A stretch of DNA of 64,000 bases from Bradyrhizobium sp. dw_411 (GCF_018449695.1 NZ_JAAVUY010000020.1:83857-147856); one strand, 5' to 3'; positions 8,590 to 17,177 are shown, counted from the stretch's first letter. Notes: generated by a model not told the origin, from the sequence alone. Made by a program: numbers and translations.

Positions 8590-8616
8590 AAAAAAGCCGG
8601 CGTTGCCGCCGGCTTT
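8590..8616. terminator. Bidirectional terminator between hypothetical gene and rpoH
   Basis: AAAGCCGGCG, a TTGC loop and CGCCGGCTTT form a perfect ten-base stem. A-rich sequence on one side gives TTTTTTG after the stem on the minus strand, so termination of rpoH is the stronger direction. Confidence 0.85.
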
Positions 8617-8640
8617 CGTGTCTCATCTCGAAGCCGCTGA

Positions 8641-9540
8641 TTAGTATGCGGCTTCCAAGGCAGCCTGTTCCTGCCGGGCAATCGTGCCTTTGACGGCCGA
8701 CTGCACCTTCTCGAAGGCGCGAACCTCGATCTGGCGCACGCGTTCGCGCGACACACCGAATTCGGCGGCGAGGTCTTCCAGCGTCATCGGCTCTTCCGCC
8801 AGGCGCCGCGCTTCGAAGATGCGGCGTTCCCTGGGGTTGAGCACGCCGATCGCACCGTTCAGCGCCTGCCGGCGATGATCGAACTCCTCGTGCTCGGCCA
8901 TGATGGCTTCCTGGTTGGGCGAAGTATCGACCAGCCAGTCCTGCCATTCACCGGCCTCACCGTCGTCGCGGATCGGCGCGTTCAGCGACGCATCACCGCC
9001 GAGACGGCGGTTCATGTCGACCACGTCCTGATCCGTCACGCCGAGGCGCTTGGCAATCAGCTTCACCTGGTCGGGGCGAAGGTCGCCCTCGTCCAGCGCG
9101 GAGATCTTGCTCTTCGCCTTGCGCAGGTTGAAGAACAGCTTCTTCTGGTTCGCGGTGGTGCCCATCTTCACGAGCGACCACGAACGCAGGATATATTCTT
9201 GTATCGACGCCTTGATCCACCACATGGCGTATGTAGCGAGACGGAAGCCCTTTTCGGGCTCGAACCGCTTCACCGCCTGCATCAGACCGACATTGCCTTC
9301 CGAGACGACCTCGGAGATCGGCAATCCGTAGCCGCGATAGCCCATGGCGATCTTGGCCACGAGCCGCAGATGGCTGGTGACAAGGTGATGTGCCGCGTCG
9401 CGATCGTCATGCTCGCGCCAACGCTTGGCGAACATGTATTCCTGCTGGGGTTCCAGCATCGGGAATTTGCGGATCTCGGCGAGGTAACGGGAAAGGCCGG
9501 ACTCTCCGTTGAGAATCGGCAGGGTAGCTGTACGGGCCAT
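8641..9540 (-). CDS. rpoH: Heat-shock RNA polymerase sigma-32 factor
   Basis: The 299-residue protein directs core RNA polymerase to heat-shock promoters. Region 2 is present (VSEGNVGLMQAVKRFEPEKG, shortened: EGNVGLMQAVKRFEP) with ATYAMWWIKASIQEYI. The RpoH box QKKLFFNLR, which is diagnostic for sigma-32, is at residues 132-140. Region 4 ends with FGVSRERVRQIEVRAFEK. Length and motifs are normal. Several alphaproteobacteria carry more than one rpoH, so which paralogue this is cannot be said. The gene lies head to tail after the rluD-type gene, in the gene order common in alphaproteobacteria. A strong terminator follows its stop. Confidence 0.97.
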   Translation of the reverse strand: MARTATLPILNGESGLSRYLAEIRKFPMLEPQQEYMFAKRWREHDDRDAAHHLVTSHLRLVAKIAMGYRGYGLPISEVVSEGNVGLMQAVKRFEPEKGFRLATYAMWWIKASIQEYILRSWSLVKMGTTANQKKLFFNLRKAKSKISALDEGDLRPDQVKLIAKRLGVTDQDVVDMNRRLGGDASLNAPIRDDGEAGEWQDWLVDTSPNQEAIMAEHEEFDHRRQALNGAIGVLNPRERRIFEARRLAEEPMTLEDLAAEFGVSRERVRQIEVRAFEKVQSAVKGTIARQEQAALEAAY

Positions 9541-9756
9541 TGTAGCGCCCTCCAGTGGTTCAGGCCCCCGATAGCGGCGGGCCAGGCAGACGAAGCTTTA
9601 GTTAAAGCCATTCGCTCTGCGATGTTCCGCGTTGGATATTCAACGCACGCGCAACATACACCAAATCGAGGGGCATTTGGAAGGATAGCGGCCGTCACGT
9701 CCCCGTGTGGCTGGTATAACCTGTTGGCATAACAACAGTTTCTTAAGGAGCCTGCG

Positions 9757-10797
9757 TCATTGCGTCGCTCGCAGGGTTTTCTGCAGGAGAAGCAAATCCT
9801 CCGGCAGGCCGCGTTCCCAATGCAGAATTTCTCCGGTTTTGGGGTGCTCAAGCGCCAAGAGGTATGCGTGTAACGCTTGGCGTCCGAGGGCGTCGAGGGC
9901 GGCCTGGCTTTCCGGGCCGAGGTGGCTGGCCTTGGTTTTGAAGTGCGGGCCATAGACGCTGTCGCCCATCAGGGGATGACCGATGTGCGCCAGATGCACC
10001 CGGATCTGATGGGTGCGGCCAGTCTCCAATTGACACGCCAACAGCGCGGCGACCGGTTTGCCGTCGCGCCCGTTGAACGCTTCCTGAATTTCCCAATGGG
10101 TGATGGCCTCGCGGCCGCCTTCGCGCACCGCCATCTTTTCCCGTGCATAGGGATGCCGGTCGATCGGCGCATCGACTGTGCCGCGCGCACGGCCGGGCAC
10201 CTCCCAGGCGAACGCTATATAGCCGCGCCGCATCGCGCCGGTGCGGCCGTGATCGGCGAATTGCGCGCTCAGCGATTGGTGCGCCCGGTCGTTCTTCGCG
10301 ACCACCATCAGGCCGGTGGTGTCCTTGTCCAGCCGGTGCACGATGCCCGGCCGCTTGACGCCGCCGATCCCCGACAGGCTCGCGCCGCAATGGGCGATCA
10401 GCGCGTTAACCAGCGTGCCGGTCTCATGGCCCGCGGCGGGATGCACCACAAGGCCGCTCGGCTTGTCGATGACGATAAGGTCGTCGTCCTCATAGACAAT
10501 ATCGAGCGCGATATCCTCGCCTTTGGGCTCCGCGGCGACCGCCTCCGGCACGTCGATTGTGATCGTATCGCCTGATGTGACGTGATAAGCGGGGTCGCGA
10601 ATGGGAAGGCCTTTGACGGTGACTTGCCCGGCCAGGATCAGCGCTTTCAGCCGCGATCGCGACAGTTCCGCAAGGCGCAAAGCGAGCACGCGGTCGAGCC
10701 GGGCCGACCCTTCGTCGCCGGCAACGGTGACGGCAAGGGTCTGAGCGCCAAGTGCTTGGCTGCCGAGTGTTTGACCGCTGGGTGAATCCTGTTCCAA
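9757..10797 (-). CDS. rluD: RluA-family 23S rRNA pseudouridine synthase (RluD-like)
   Basis: The 346-residue enzyme isomerises uridine to pseudouridine in large-subunit rRNA. An S4 RNA-binding domain is at the N-terminus (ARLDRVLALRLAELSRSRLK-like). The catalytic motif HRLDKDTTGL carries the essential Asp. GRTHQIRVHLAHIGHPLMGD, shortened here to RTHQIRVHLAHIGHPL, is the family signature. The only plausible start is TTG at 10797, preceded by AAAGG. RluD and RluC cannot be separated with certainty by eye. The gene shares a 43-base divergent spacer with the next membrane protein gene, and rpoH follows it. Confidence 0.88.
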   Translation of the reverse strand: MEQDSPSGQTLGSQALGAQTLAVTVAGDEGSARLDRVLALRLAELSRSRLKALILAGQVTVKGLPIRDPAYHVTSGDTITIDVPEAVAAEPKGEDIALDIVYEDDDLIVIDKPSGLVVHPAAGHETGTLVNALIAHCGASLSGIGGVKRPGIVHRLDKDTTGLMVVAKNDRAHQSLSAQFADHGRTGAMRRGYIAFAWEVPGRARGTVDAPIDRHPYAREKMAVREGGREAITHWEIQEAFNGRDGKPVAALLACQLETGRTHQIRVHLAHIGHPLMGDSVYGPHFKTKASHLGPESQAALDALGRQALHAYLLALEHPKTGEILHWERGLPEDLLLLQKTLRATQ

Positions 10798-10840
10798 AGA
10801 AGAGCCTTTGTTTCAACCGAGAATTTGCCAAGAGTTTGAG

Positions 10841-11173
10841 ATGACCGAGACCGTTGCGCCCGAACAGACCCCCGAGCAGGCCGCGTTATTCGCGCGGGTG
10901 CGGCGGATGATGATGATTGCGGGCCTTACCACGGCGCTGGCGGTAGCGGCCGTCCTGATCGCCATCGGCTATCGTCTTTTCCGGGCCGAGGGAAGCGCCG
11001 TCACCACCGATACCACGTCGATCCTGCCGAAGGGGGCCCGTATCGTCTCGACCGGCGTCGCCGGTGACCGGCTGGTGGTGACGCTGGATATAGGTGGGAT
11101 GACGGAAATCCGCACCTTCGACGCCCATACCCTCAAGCCCACGGGAAAGCTGAAATTTGCCAACGAACCCTAA
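10841..11173 (+). CDS. Small single-pass membrane protein resembling DUF6476
   Basis: The product is 110 residues: a short acidic N-terminus, one transmembrane helix at about residues 27-48 (MMMIAGLTTALAVAAVLIAI), then a periplasmic beta-rich tail (ILPKGARIVSTGVAGDRLVV). Size, topology and position divergent from rluD match the alphaproteobacterial DUF6476 family as I recall it. Function is unknown. The ATG at 10841 starts a well-formed N-terminus; an upstream start at 10808 adds only 11 residues and no better ribosome site. Confidence 0.65.
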   Translation: MTETVAPEQTPEQAALFARVRRMMMIAGLTTALAVAAVLIAIGYRLFRAEGSAVTTDTTSILPKGARIVSTGVAGDRLVVTLDIGGMTEIRTFDAHTLKPTGKLKFANEP

Positions 11174-11256
11174 GGTTCAGCGCCAATTCATCCCTTTTCC
11201 GTCCCTCCACCCTCTCTTGCAGCCAGCCGATTTCAAGGCTATTCCCTCAACCCTAC

Positions 11257-11331
11257 GCTCCCTTCGTCTAGCGGTTAGGACGCGGCCCTCTCAAGGCTGA
11301 AACAGGGGTTCAATTCCCCTAGGGAGCGCCA
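11257..11331 (+). tRNA. tRNA-Glu, anticodon CTC
   Basis: The acceptor stem GCTCCCT pairs with AGGGAGC, the T arm is AGGGG-TTCAATT-CCCCT and the anticodon stem CGGCC/GGCTG has one G-T pair. The loop CTCTCAA gives anticodon CTC. CCA is encoded at 11329-11331. A degraded recombinase reading frame enters the 3' half on the opposite strand. Confidence 0.95.
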
Positions 11332-11505
11332 CTTCGGTATACATCTGCGAACACCGCCGGATGCCACTACGCGGCCCACAACGGCCTGTTCCAGCGTGGC
11401 TTTATCTCCGACGATGCGGATGACATGGCCGTCGACCTCGATCTGGTCAACAACACTCTGGATATAGTCCTTGGGATATAGTCCTTGCGGAAGGGGATAC
11501 CCAAA
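11275..11505 (-). pseudogene. C-terminal remnant of a serine site-specific recombinase
   Basis: The minus-strand reading KDYIQSVVDQIEVDGHVI then RIVGDKATLEQAVV and GVRRCIPKWR matches the usual C-terminus of large serine recombinases (resolvase/invertase type, ending in a ...F/IPKWR motif). A perfect 14-base tandem duplication, GGATATAGTCCTTG at 11460-11473 and 11474-11487, shifts the frame. Removing one unit restores IPFRKDYIQSV, which extends the similarity. A stop follows soon upstream, so no catalytic domain remains. Downstream the frame runs through the 3' half of tRNA-Glu and ends at 11275. This is a dead fragment. Confidence 0.65.
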
Positions 11506-12200
11506 CCTTGCCTCACGCAACAGAATCAAAAATGAGGCGCCCGAGGGAACTCGTAAACAATGCGTTTCACTTATCAACAATAAGACACGTTGATTCAGAT
11601 CATTTGTGACATGTGTGCCTTGGACGGCACGGTTGACCAAACGCGCTTGAATCGTCGTCAAGCGAGCGAACAGCGAGGCGCTTGGCCCGACGAGGCGATA
11701 GACGCGCGGATTGTCGGTAGCATGTTAGTCTCGGCACGTATGGCAATGGCTCGGCCAACCCCGAGATAGGCCTTCTGCACCTGCGGATATTCAGCGAGCG
11801 CCGCGGCCGTGCCTGACGGCACGCTCTTGCCGACCTGGAGCACGGTCGCAAAGTCGGAGACTTCCAGCGCGAACTCGATCGACTGCTCCGCAAGTCGCTT
11901 GGCGTTTTCGCGATACGTTGCGCGTTCTTCGCGAGAACAGCAAATTGCATCGCTTTAGGTTTGATATCGAACGCAAAGAGTACTTACGCCTCAAGGCGGT
12001 GGCCAACGTCGTTTTGCGCCTTGCTCTAACGATAGCGAACTCAAAGCGTCTTGTAGACGCTACACATATCATTTCATCTTCGCCGCTGCAGGGTAACATC
12101 ATTTGATTTGTAAAGTCAGTGGTGCAAATCACGGCCGCCGATATGATGCAAGCATCACTCGACTTTTCAGTTTTCGATACTACGCTGTCGTGGGCATTGC
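11332..12200. other. Degenerate spacer with gene fragments
   Basis: This 870-base gap carries a recombinase remnant, a LivF remnant and AT-richer sequence with no intact gene. Short frames at 11918-12106 (+) and 11791-12132 (-) show no recognisable protein. It marks a junction between core-like DNA and the first catabolic locus. Confidence 0.6.
11759..11912 (-). pseudogene. Fragment of a LivF-type ABC transporter ATPase C-terminus
   Basis: About 51 codons read RENAKRLAEQSIEFALEVSD then VLQVGKSVPSGTAAAL and EYPQVQKAYLG. This is the end of branched-chain amino-acid ABC ATPases: the D/H-loop-distal helix, the GKxVxxGT strand and the terminal AYLG. Walker and signature motifs are absent and no start or proper frame continues upstream, so it is a relic. 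Confidence 0.6.
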
Positions 12201-13850
12201 GTGGAATTTAAAATGTTGAAGCGGGCTACGTTTGACTACGTAATCGTCGGCGCGGGATCAGCGGGATGCGTCCTTGCCCATCGACTGAGCGAAGATCCCG
12301 CCGCGACCGTCCTTGTCCTGGAAGCAGGAGGATGGGATCGAGATCCCTGGATTCATATCCCGTTCGCATGGGGGCGTATCATGCAGAAAGAGCTCCATGA
12401 TTGGGGCTATTCCGTTGAACGAACGCCTGAGATGAACAATCGCTGGATCGAATGCGCGCGGGGCAAAGTGATTGGCGGATCATCGTCAATCAATGCGATG
12501 GCCCATTACCGCTGGCATCGAAGCGATTATGACCGTTGGGCTGCGTCGGGCCTGCCGGATTGGTCCTTTGCTCACGTGCTTCCATATTTCCGCCGTCAGG
12601 AAAAATGGGAGCACGGGGAGACGTTATACAGAGGCGGGGACGGCCCGCTCCACGTGCAATATAATCGTTTTCAGGATGAGTTGTGCCAGGCCTATGTCGA
12701 GGCAGGCGTCGCGGCGGGTTACGGCGCGACCGCGGACTACAATGCGGCCAAGCAGGACGGTTTCACACCCCTGCAAATGAATATTCGGAATGGCCGCCGT
12801 TGCAGTGCGGCGGTGGCTTATCTTCATCCGGTCAAGTCTCGCCCGAATCTGACGATCAGAACCGGAGCGCTTGTTACGCGGCTCAAATTTGATGGCCGCC
12901 GCGTCACCGGTGTCGAATATATCGACAATGGAAAAAAAGCCGAAGTCGACGCAAGCCGAGAGGTCCTTCTTACTGCTGGATCGATCAACTCGCCGCAACT
13001 TTTGATGCTGTCGGGCATCGGCGATCCCGACGAACTCCAATCGCATGGCATTGCGTCACACGTGCCTCTGAGAGGTGTCGGCAAAAATCTGCTGGATCAT
13101 ACAGCCGCGACCATTATCTACCGCCGAAAGACGCCGGGACCGTTCCTGAAACACATGCGGGCAGACCGAATTGTTGTCGCGCTCGCGGAGGCCTTCATTT
13201 CGGGAAAAGGTTTCGCTGCCGATCTACCGCTTGGTGTCACGGGTTTCGTCAAGAGCGATAGCACAATGAATGTGCCGGATCTCCAGATGCATTTCTGGTT
13301 CGGCGCGACGCGAACGGCCGCACCTTACTTTCCGCCATTCAAGCGCGCATTTCAGGATCAGTTCTCCTGCCGGATCATGCCGCTGCGTCCCGCAAGCCGA
13401 GGTTCAGTTAAACTTAGCAGCGCAGATCCGACGAGGCCGGTCCAAATTCGTCAGAATTTCCTCGGTACTGACGAAGAATGGCGCACAATGAAAACCGGCT
13501 TTCGCATGCTGCGCGATCTAGCGCGCCAGCCTGCCGTTGCGCCTTTCATTGAAAAGGAGATTGCACCCGGGCCCGATTGCAGTTCGGATTCCGAGATAGA
13601 GGCCTATATCCGATCGTGCCTGCTGACGGTGCACCATCCCGTCGGCACCTGTAAAATGGGACCGGATTCCGACGAGAGCGCCGTTGTGGATAGTGAACTG
13701 CGCGTCAAAGGCACAGAGGGATTGCGCGTGGTTGACGGTTCGGTATTGCCGGATCTGGCTGGAGCAGCAAACGCAACTATCATCATGGTCGCGGAAAAAG
13801 CTGCGGATCAAATTCGCGGTCGGCCTATGCTTGAGCCGGCGCAGGTTTGA
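12201..13850 (+). CDS. GMC-family FAD oxidoreductase (alcohol/choline dehydrogenase-like)
   Basis: This 549-residue flavoprotein should oxidise an alcohol or sugar hydroxyl. The FAD dinucleotide fold is VIVGAGSAGC (glycines at 17-22). The GMC signature ARGKVIGGSSSINAM follows near residue 92 and a second one, TAGSINSPQLLMLSGIG, near 265. The catalytic His is His479 in VHHPVGTCKMG and the partner Asn is Asn524. There is no signal peptide, so it is cytoplasmic or membrane-associated. It starts locus 1, and the importer genes converge on it from the other strand. The start has no strong ribosome site; ATG at 12213 is an alternative. Confidence 0.9.
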   Translation: MEFKMLKRATFDYVIVGAGSAGCVLAHRLSEDPAATVLVLEAGGWDRDPWIHIPFAWGRIMQKELHDWGYSVERTPEMNNRWIECARGKVIGGSSSINAMAHYRWHRSDYDRWAASGLPDWSFAHVLPYFRRQEKWEHGETLYRGGDGPLHVQYNRFQDELCQAYVEAGVAAGYGATADYNAAKQDGFTPLQMNIRNGRRCSAAVAYLHPVKSRPNLTIRTGALVTRLKFDGRRVTGVEYIDNGKKAEVDASREVLLTAGSINSPQLLMLSGIGDPDELQSHGIASHVPLRGVGKNLLDHTAATIIYRRKTPGPFLKHMRADRIVVALAEAFISGKGFAADLPLGVTGFVKSDSTMNVPDLQMHFWFGATRTAAPYFPPFKRAFQDQFSCRIMPLRPASRGSVKLSSADPTRPVQIRQNFLGTDEEWRTMKTGFRMLRDLARQPAVAPFIEKEIAPGPDCSSDSEIEAYIRSCLLTVHHPVGTCKMGPDSDESAVVDSELRVKGTEGLRVVDGSVLPDLAGAANATIIMVAEKAADQIRGRPMLEPAQV

Positions 13851-13860
13851 GGCAGCGCCG

Positions 13861-13966
13861 CTAGAGCGTTTTCGAGCGAGGTGGATGCCGGTTCGCGTGA
13901 AGAAAATGCGTCAAAACAAAAGACTGGAGCGCGGTTCTGATTCAATCAGAACCGATAAGGCTCTAG
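13861..13966. repeat. Dispersed intergenic repeat, family G, with terminator-like hairpin
   Basis: The ends are CTAGAGC and GCTCTAG. Inside is GAGCGTTTTCGAGCGAGG, then GTTCGCGTGAAGAAAATGCG, and a hairpin CGGTTCTGAT-TCA-ATCAGAACCG at 13932-13954. A truncated copy is at 41914-41970. It lies between converging genes, and the stop codon of the permease at 13963 falls inside it. Confidence 0.85.
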
Positions 13967-14808
13967 CCTTTGACCCCGCCGGCGCCCCATCCCGCAATCA
14001 GGTAACGCTGGACAAAGAGGAAGAAGAGCAGGGACGGGATCGTGATCATGACGCCGGCGGCCATGATCATCCCCCAATCGAGCGTGGAGGACTCATAGAG
14101 GTCCTGGAGACCCAAAGGGAGTGTCTTGAGATCGTCGAGACCAATCAGCACCCGCGCAAAAAGATAGTCATTCCAGGCCACGATAAAGGTGAAGATGGAC
14201 ACCGCAATGATGCCGGGCAGCGCAAGGGGCATGACTACAAAAAGGACGGCCTGCGGGCGTGTCGCACCATCGACCATTGCCTGCTCCTCGAGATCAATCG
14301 GAATGGATTGGAAAAACGAGCGCAGCAGCCAGAGGCAAAAAGGCAGCGAGAATGCGGTGTAAGCCAGGATAAGGCCAAACAGCGAATTAGACAGGCCGGC
14401 GGTGCGCATCATGATATAGAACGGAACAACGATCATGATCGGCGCGAACATATATGTCAGCAGCAGGATCGCGGCGATGAATTCCTTTCCGCGGAACCGA
14501 AAACGAGTCAGACCATAGGCCGCAAGAGAACCCACGGTGATTGTCAGGATGGTTGTGCAGCCGGCAACAAAGATGCTGTTTCGAAAATAGGTCAGGAATT
14601 TCGTTTTTGTGAACAAACGCTCGTAAGCGTGCAAATGGGGGCTGTCGGTCCAAAAGGTGGGAACGAGGCTCAGGATTTCCCGATCTGGCTTTATCGAAGT
14701 CAGCAGCATCCACAGAAGAGGAAATCCGCAGATGATGACGAGCATTATCGCCGCACCATAGACCGCTGCTCTGACGACCCAGTCGCCTTCTTGTGCGCCG
14801 TCCTCCAT
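13963..14808 (-). CDS. Carbohydrate ABC transporter permease (MalG/UgpE type)
   Basis: This 281-residue inner-membrane protein has six predicted helices. The EAA loop reads EEQAMVDGATRPQAVLFVVM with a Gly at the expected place, which docks on the ATPase. The ATG overlaps the stop of the upstream permease as TGATG, so the two are translationally coupled. Together with the genes at 14808 and 15816 and the ATPase at 22091 it makes a CUT1-type importer. The final codons lie in a repeat element. A longer frame to 15243 overlaps the other permease and is not real. Confidence 0.88.
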   Translation of the reverse strand: MEDGAQEGDWVVRAAVYGAAIMLVIICGFPLLWMLLTSIKPDREILSLVPTFWTDSPHLHAYERLFTKTKFLTYFRNSIFVAGCTTILTITVGSLAAYGLTRFRFRGKEFIAAILLLTYMFAPIMIVVPFYIMMRTAGLSNSLFGLILAYTAFSLPFCLWLLRSFFQSIPIDLEEQAMVDGATRPQAVLFVVMPLALPGIIAVSIFTFIVAWNDYLFARVLIGLDDLKTLPLGLQDLYESSTLDWGMIMAAGVMITIPSLLFFLFVQRYLIAGWGAGGVKG

Positions 14809-15752
14809 CACAGGTGCTCTTCCCGCCGGAAAAAAGTAAAATAGGCAAAGGCGAACACTCCGAGCATCACAAACATCATTGTGGACAATGCGGCCCCTGC
14901 GCCCACCTGCATTTCGCCGAATGTCTTGAGATAGGTGTAAATCGGCAGCGTCCGAACGAAATATCCCACGCCGCCGGCGCCGGCAAAAAGCCAGACCAGG
15001 TCGAATTTTGTGAACATGAACATGAAGCGGAGCAGGACGACGACAAAGATGACGCTGCGGAGTTGCGGCAGGGTAATGTGATAGAAACGACGAAATATTC
15101 CGGCGCCGTCGACCTTGGCGGCGGCGTAAAGCTCGGGGTCTATGGTTTGCAACCTTGATAGCGTGCCGATGACGACAAACGGAAAGAAGGTCCAGGTGCT
15201 GACCATTATCAGGGTGATCATCACCATTCCGGAGCTGAACCATACGATTGGCGTTTGGGTCAGTCCGCTGGACTGAATGAGATATTTTGCGATCCCGTAG
15301 CTATCGTTGAAAATCCATCGCATCAGGATCACGACGACGATCGTTGGCAGCATATAGGGAAACAGCGTGACCGCCCGAACAAAGCCGCGCCCGACAAATG
15401 TTTCGTTCAAAACGAGCGCCGCGCCGATCCCAATCACAATTTGGAGCGTTAGAGAACCGAACGTGAAAATGGATCCGAGCTTGAGTGCGCGCCAGAATTC
15501 TTCGTCTTCCAGCAGGAAAAACTTGAAATTTTCGAATCCGATGAAGCGCTGGATCGGAAGATAGGCGTGCTTGGCATGCAGGCTAAGCCACATCGAATAA
15601 AGGACCGGGTACAGAACGAGACCGGCGATCAGCAGGATCGCCGGAGCCATTAAAATGATACCCCACCAATTTTCGGGGATGCGCCTTCGGTCAGGTGCAA
15701 GCCCTGATGCGGTTGGGGATATTCGCTCGGACAACGCGCTATTCGCCTTCAA
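14808..15752 (-). CDS. Carbohydrate ABC transporter permease (MalF/UgpA type)
   Basis: The product has 314 residues, with a cytoplasmic N-terminus of about 27 residues and six helices. The EAA motif is YAAAKVDGAGIFRRFYHITL, followed by P. It should pair with the next permease to form the membrane channel of a sugar or polyol importer. It lies 63 bases after the binding-protein gene, separated by a stem-loop, in the order binding protein, permease, permease. The substrate cannot be read from the sequence; the locus suggests a sugar acid or polyol. Confidence 0.9.
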   Translation of the reverse strand: MKANSALSERISPTASGLAPDRRRIPENWWGIILMAPAILLIAGLVLYPVLYSMWLSLHAKHAYLPIQRFIGFENFKFFLLEDEEFWRALKLGSIFTFGSLTLQIVIGIGAALVLNETFVGRGFVRAVTLFPYMLPTIVVVILMRWIFNDSYGIAKYLIQSSGLTQTPIVWFSSGMVMITLIMVSTWTFFPFVVIGTLSRLQTIDPELYAAAKVDGAGIFRRFYHITLPQLRSVIFVVVLLRFMFMFTKFDLVWLFAGAGGVGYFVRTLPIYTYLKTFGEMQVGAGAALSTMMFVMLGVFAFAYFTFFRREEHL

Positions 15753-15775
15753 GTCAAAAGAGCCGTAACAAGGAT

Positions 15776-15803
15776 ACTCATCAGCGCGGAGGCGCTGATG
15801 AGT
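15776..15803 (-). promoter_or_regulatory. Intercistronic stem-loop after the binding-protein gene
   Basis: A perfect 12-base stem, ACTCATCAGCGC and GCGCTGATGAGT around GGAG, starts 12 bases after the binding-protein stop. No T-run follows on the minus strand. Such hairpins protect the upstream mRNA or partly stop transcription, giving more binding protein than permease. Confidence 0.6.
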
Positions 15804-15815
15804 AGTTCTGAAGGT

Positions 15816-17177
15816 CTACCAGTTGGCGTAGCCCAGTTGGCCGATCAGCGTTTCAGCGCGCTTCTGGGCGCGAGTTGCCGATTCCAGCGGAGTCTTGCCG
15901 TTCTTCATGACGTCGATGACCATGTCCGAGAGAATGCCGGAGCCGGCAATTTCCGCAATGAATGGCAAATCCAGATCCTGCCAGCGCGTGATCAACAGCG
16001 GCTTCGGCTCATTACTCTGAATAATATTCTTTTGTGCTTCTACCCAGAATTTCCATTTCTGAATTTCCGGAAGCGCCTGATAGCCGGGGTTCGATTGCAT
16101 CGACTTCGTGATCGGGAAAAGTTGAATCGGCACAGACTTGACGTAGGTCAGGTAATTGTCAGGCCGGAAAAAGAATTTCAGGAACGCGGCGGCTTCTTCC
16201 GGATTTTTCGAGTCCTTGAAAATCATCCAGGGCTCGCAATCGAATTGTGTCAGGAATTCCTTGCCGTTCGGGCCCAGCGGTTTGACGTTGAACACGCCGA
16301 ATTCATTGTTTTTGACCTGGTCCGGAGCGTATTGCTCAAAGTAGCCGCTGGCTCGGCCCCAACTCATGACCATCGCTGCCTTGCCAACTGCAACGTCGGC
16401 GACGGAGCCGAGATAGTCCTGACTGAGCCAATCGGGAGGAACACAGCAATCGCTGAGTTCTTTCCAGAACTCGAGCGTTTCGAGAACAGGTTTTTCTGTG
16501 AAGGTTGGCCGGCCATTATCCGCGAACAGGCGTCCACCATTCGAACCAACCCACATATACAAATCTTCGTTCGCCCAGAAGCCTTGCCCGGCGAGCGTCA
16601 GTCCATAGCGTTTGCCTTTGGGTGTATCGACGGTTAGTTTTTTCAACTGATCGAGCCACTCACGCCAGGTTTTTGGTGCTTGTTCAGGAATACCGGCTTC
16701 GCGCAGGAAATCTTTGCGATAGACGATCAGGTCCGCTCCCACGGCGTGAGCCAAACCGTAATATTTCTTCTCTTTCGTGTTGTAGTCGAGCTTCTTCACC
16801 ACATCAAAAATATCGTCCTCGCCGATCGACGCAACGACATCGTCCAGCGGACGCAACAATCCCTTCGCTGCGAGCGAGCGCTCAATATAGGTTTGTCCAT
16901 GGGAGGCCTCGGGTAGCGCGCCCGAAGCGAGGGCAGTCTGCATCTTCTTATCGAGGTCTGCCCAGCCGACGGCTTCCTGAATAACCTTGATGCCGGGATT
17001 CTCTTTTTCGAATTTCGCGATGATCTCGTTCATCGCCGCAATGGTGGCCGGGTTCGGCTCGGTGTGCCAAATATTCACCACCTTCTGCGCGGAGGCGCAG
17101 AGGGTCATGCCGGTCCAAAAGCCGATCGCGATCGCCAGCGGCAGTACACGTTTCGTCAATCGCCTGTAGCGGTTCAT
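15816..17177 (-). CDS. ABC transporter extracellular sugar-binding protein (family 1)
   Basis: The 453-residue periplasmic protein has a signal peptide (LTKRVLPLAIAIGFWTGMTLCASA) and the family opening VVNIWHTEPNPATI, with IIAKFEKENPGIKV after it. WREWLDQLKKL and a C-terminal helical region fit the SBP_bac_1 fold. It captures the substrate for the two permeases downstream. The start at 17177 has GGAAACGC upstream on the minus strand (GAGGAAACGCA). Its promoter region at 17178-17545 holds a GTTATAAC palindrome also found near the GntR gene. Confidence 0.9.
   Translation of the reverse strand: MNRYRRLTKRVLPLAIAIGFWTGMTLCASAQKVVNIWHTEPNPATIAAMNEIIAKFEKENPGIKVIQEAVGWADLDKKMQTALASGALPEASHGQTYIERSLAAKGLLRPLDDVVASIGEDDIFDVVKKLDYNTKEKKYYGLAHAVGADLIVYRKDFLREAGIPEQAPKTWREWLDQLKKLTVDTPKGKRYGLTLAGQGFWANEDLYMWVGSNGGRLFADNGRPTFTEKPVLETLEFWKELSDCCVPPDWLSQDYLGSVADVAVGKAAMVMSWGRASGYFEQYAPDQVKNNEFGVFNVKPLGPNGKEFLTQFDCEPWMIFKDSKNPEEAAAFLKFFFRPDNYLTYVKSVPIQLFPITKSMQSNPGYQALPEIQKWKFWVEAQKNIIQSNEPKPLLITRWQDLDLPFIAEIAGSGILSDMVIDVMKNGKTPLESATRAQKRAETLIGQLGYANW

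Noticed and set aside
11257..11331. Second copy of the tRNA-Glu 3' end as attachment site
   Set aside because: I looked for a repeat of GGTTCAATTCCCCTAGGG farther along and saw none inside the window, so no island end is claimed.
13684..14844. 386-residue plus-strand frame over the permease gene
   Set aside because: It is antisense to a well-supported permease and has an implausible, highly charged composition.
16505..16984. Antisense frame with apparent protein-like stretch
   Set aside because: It lies wholly opposite the binding-protein gene and its composition is Arg/Ser-rich shadow coding.
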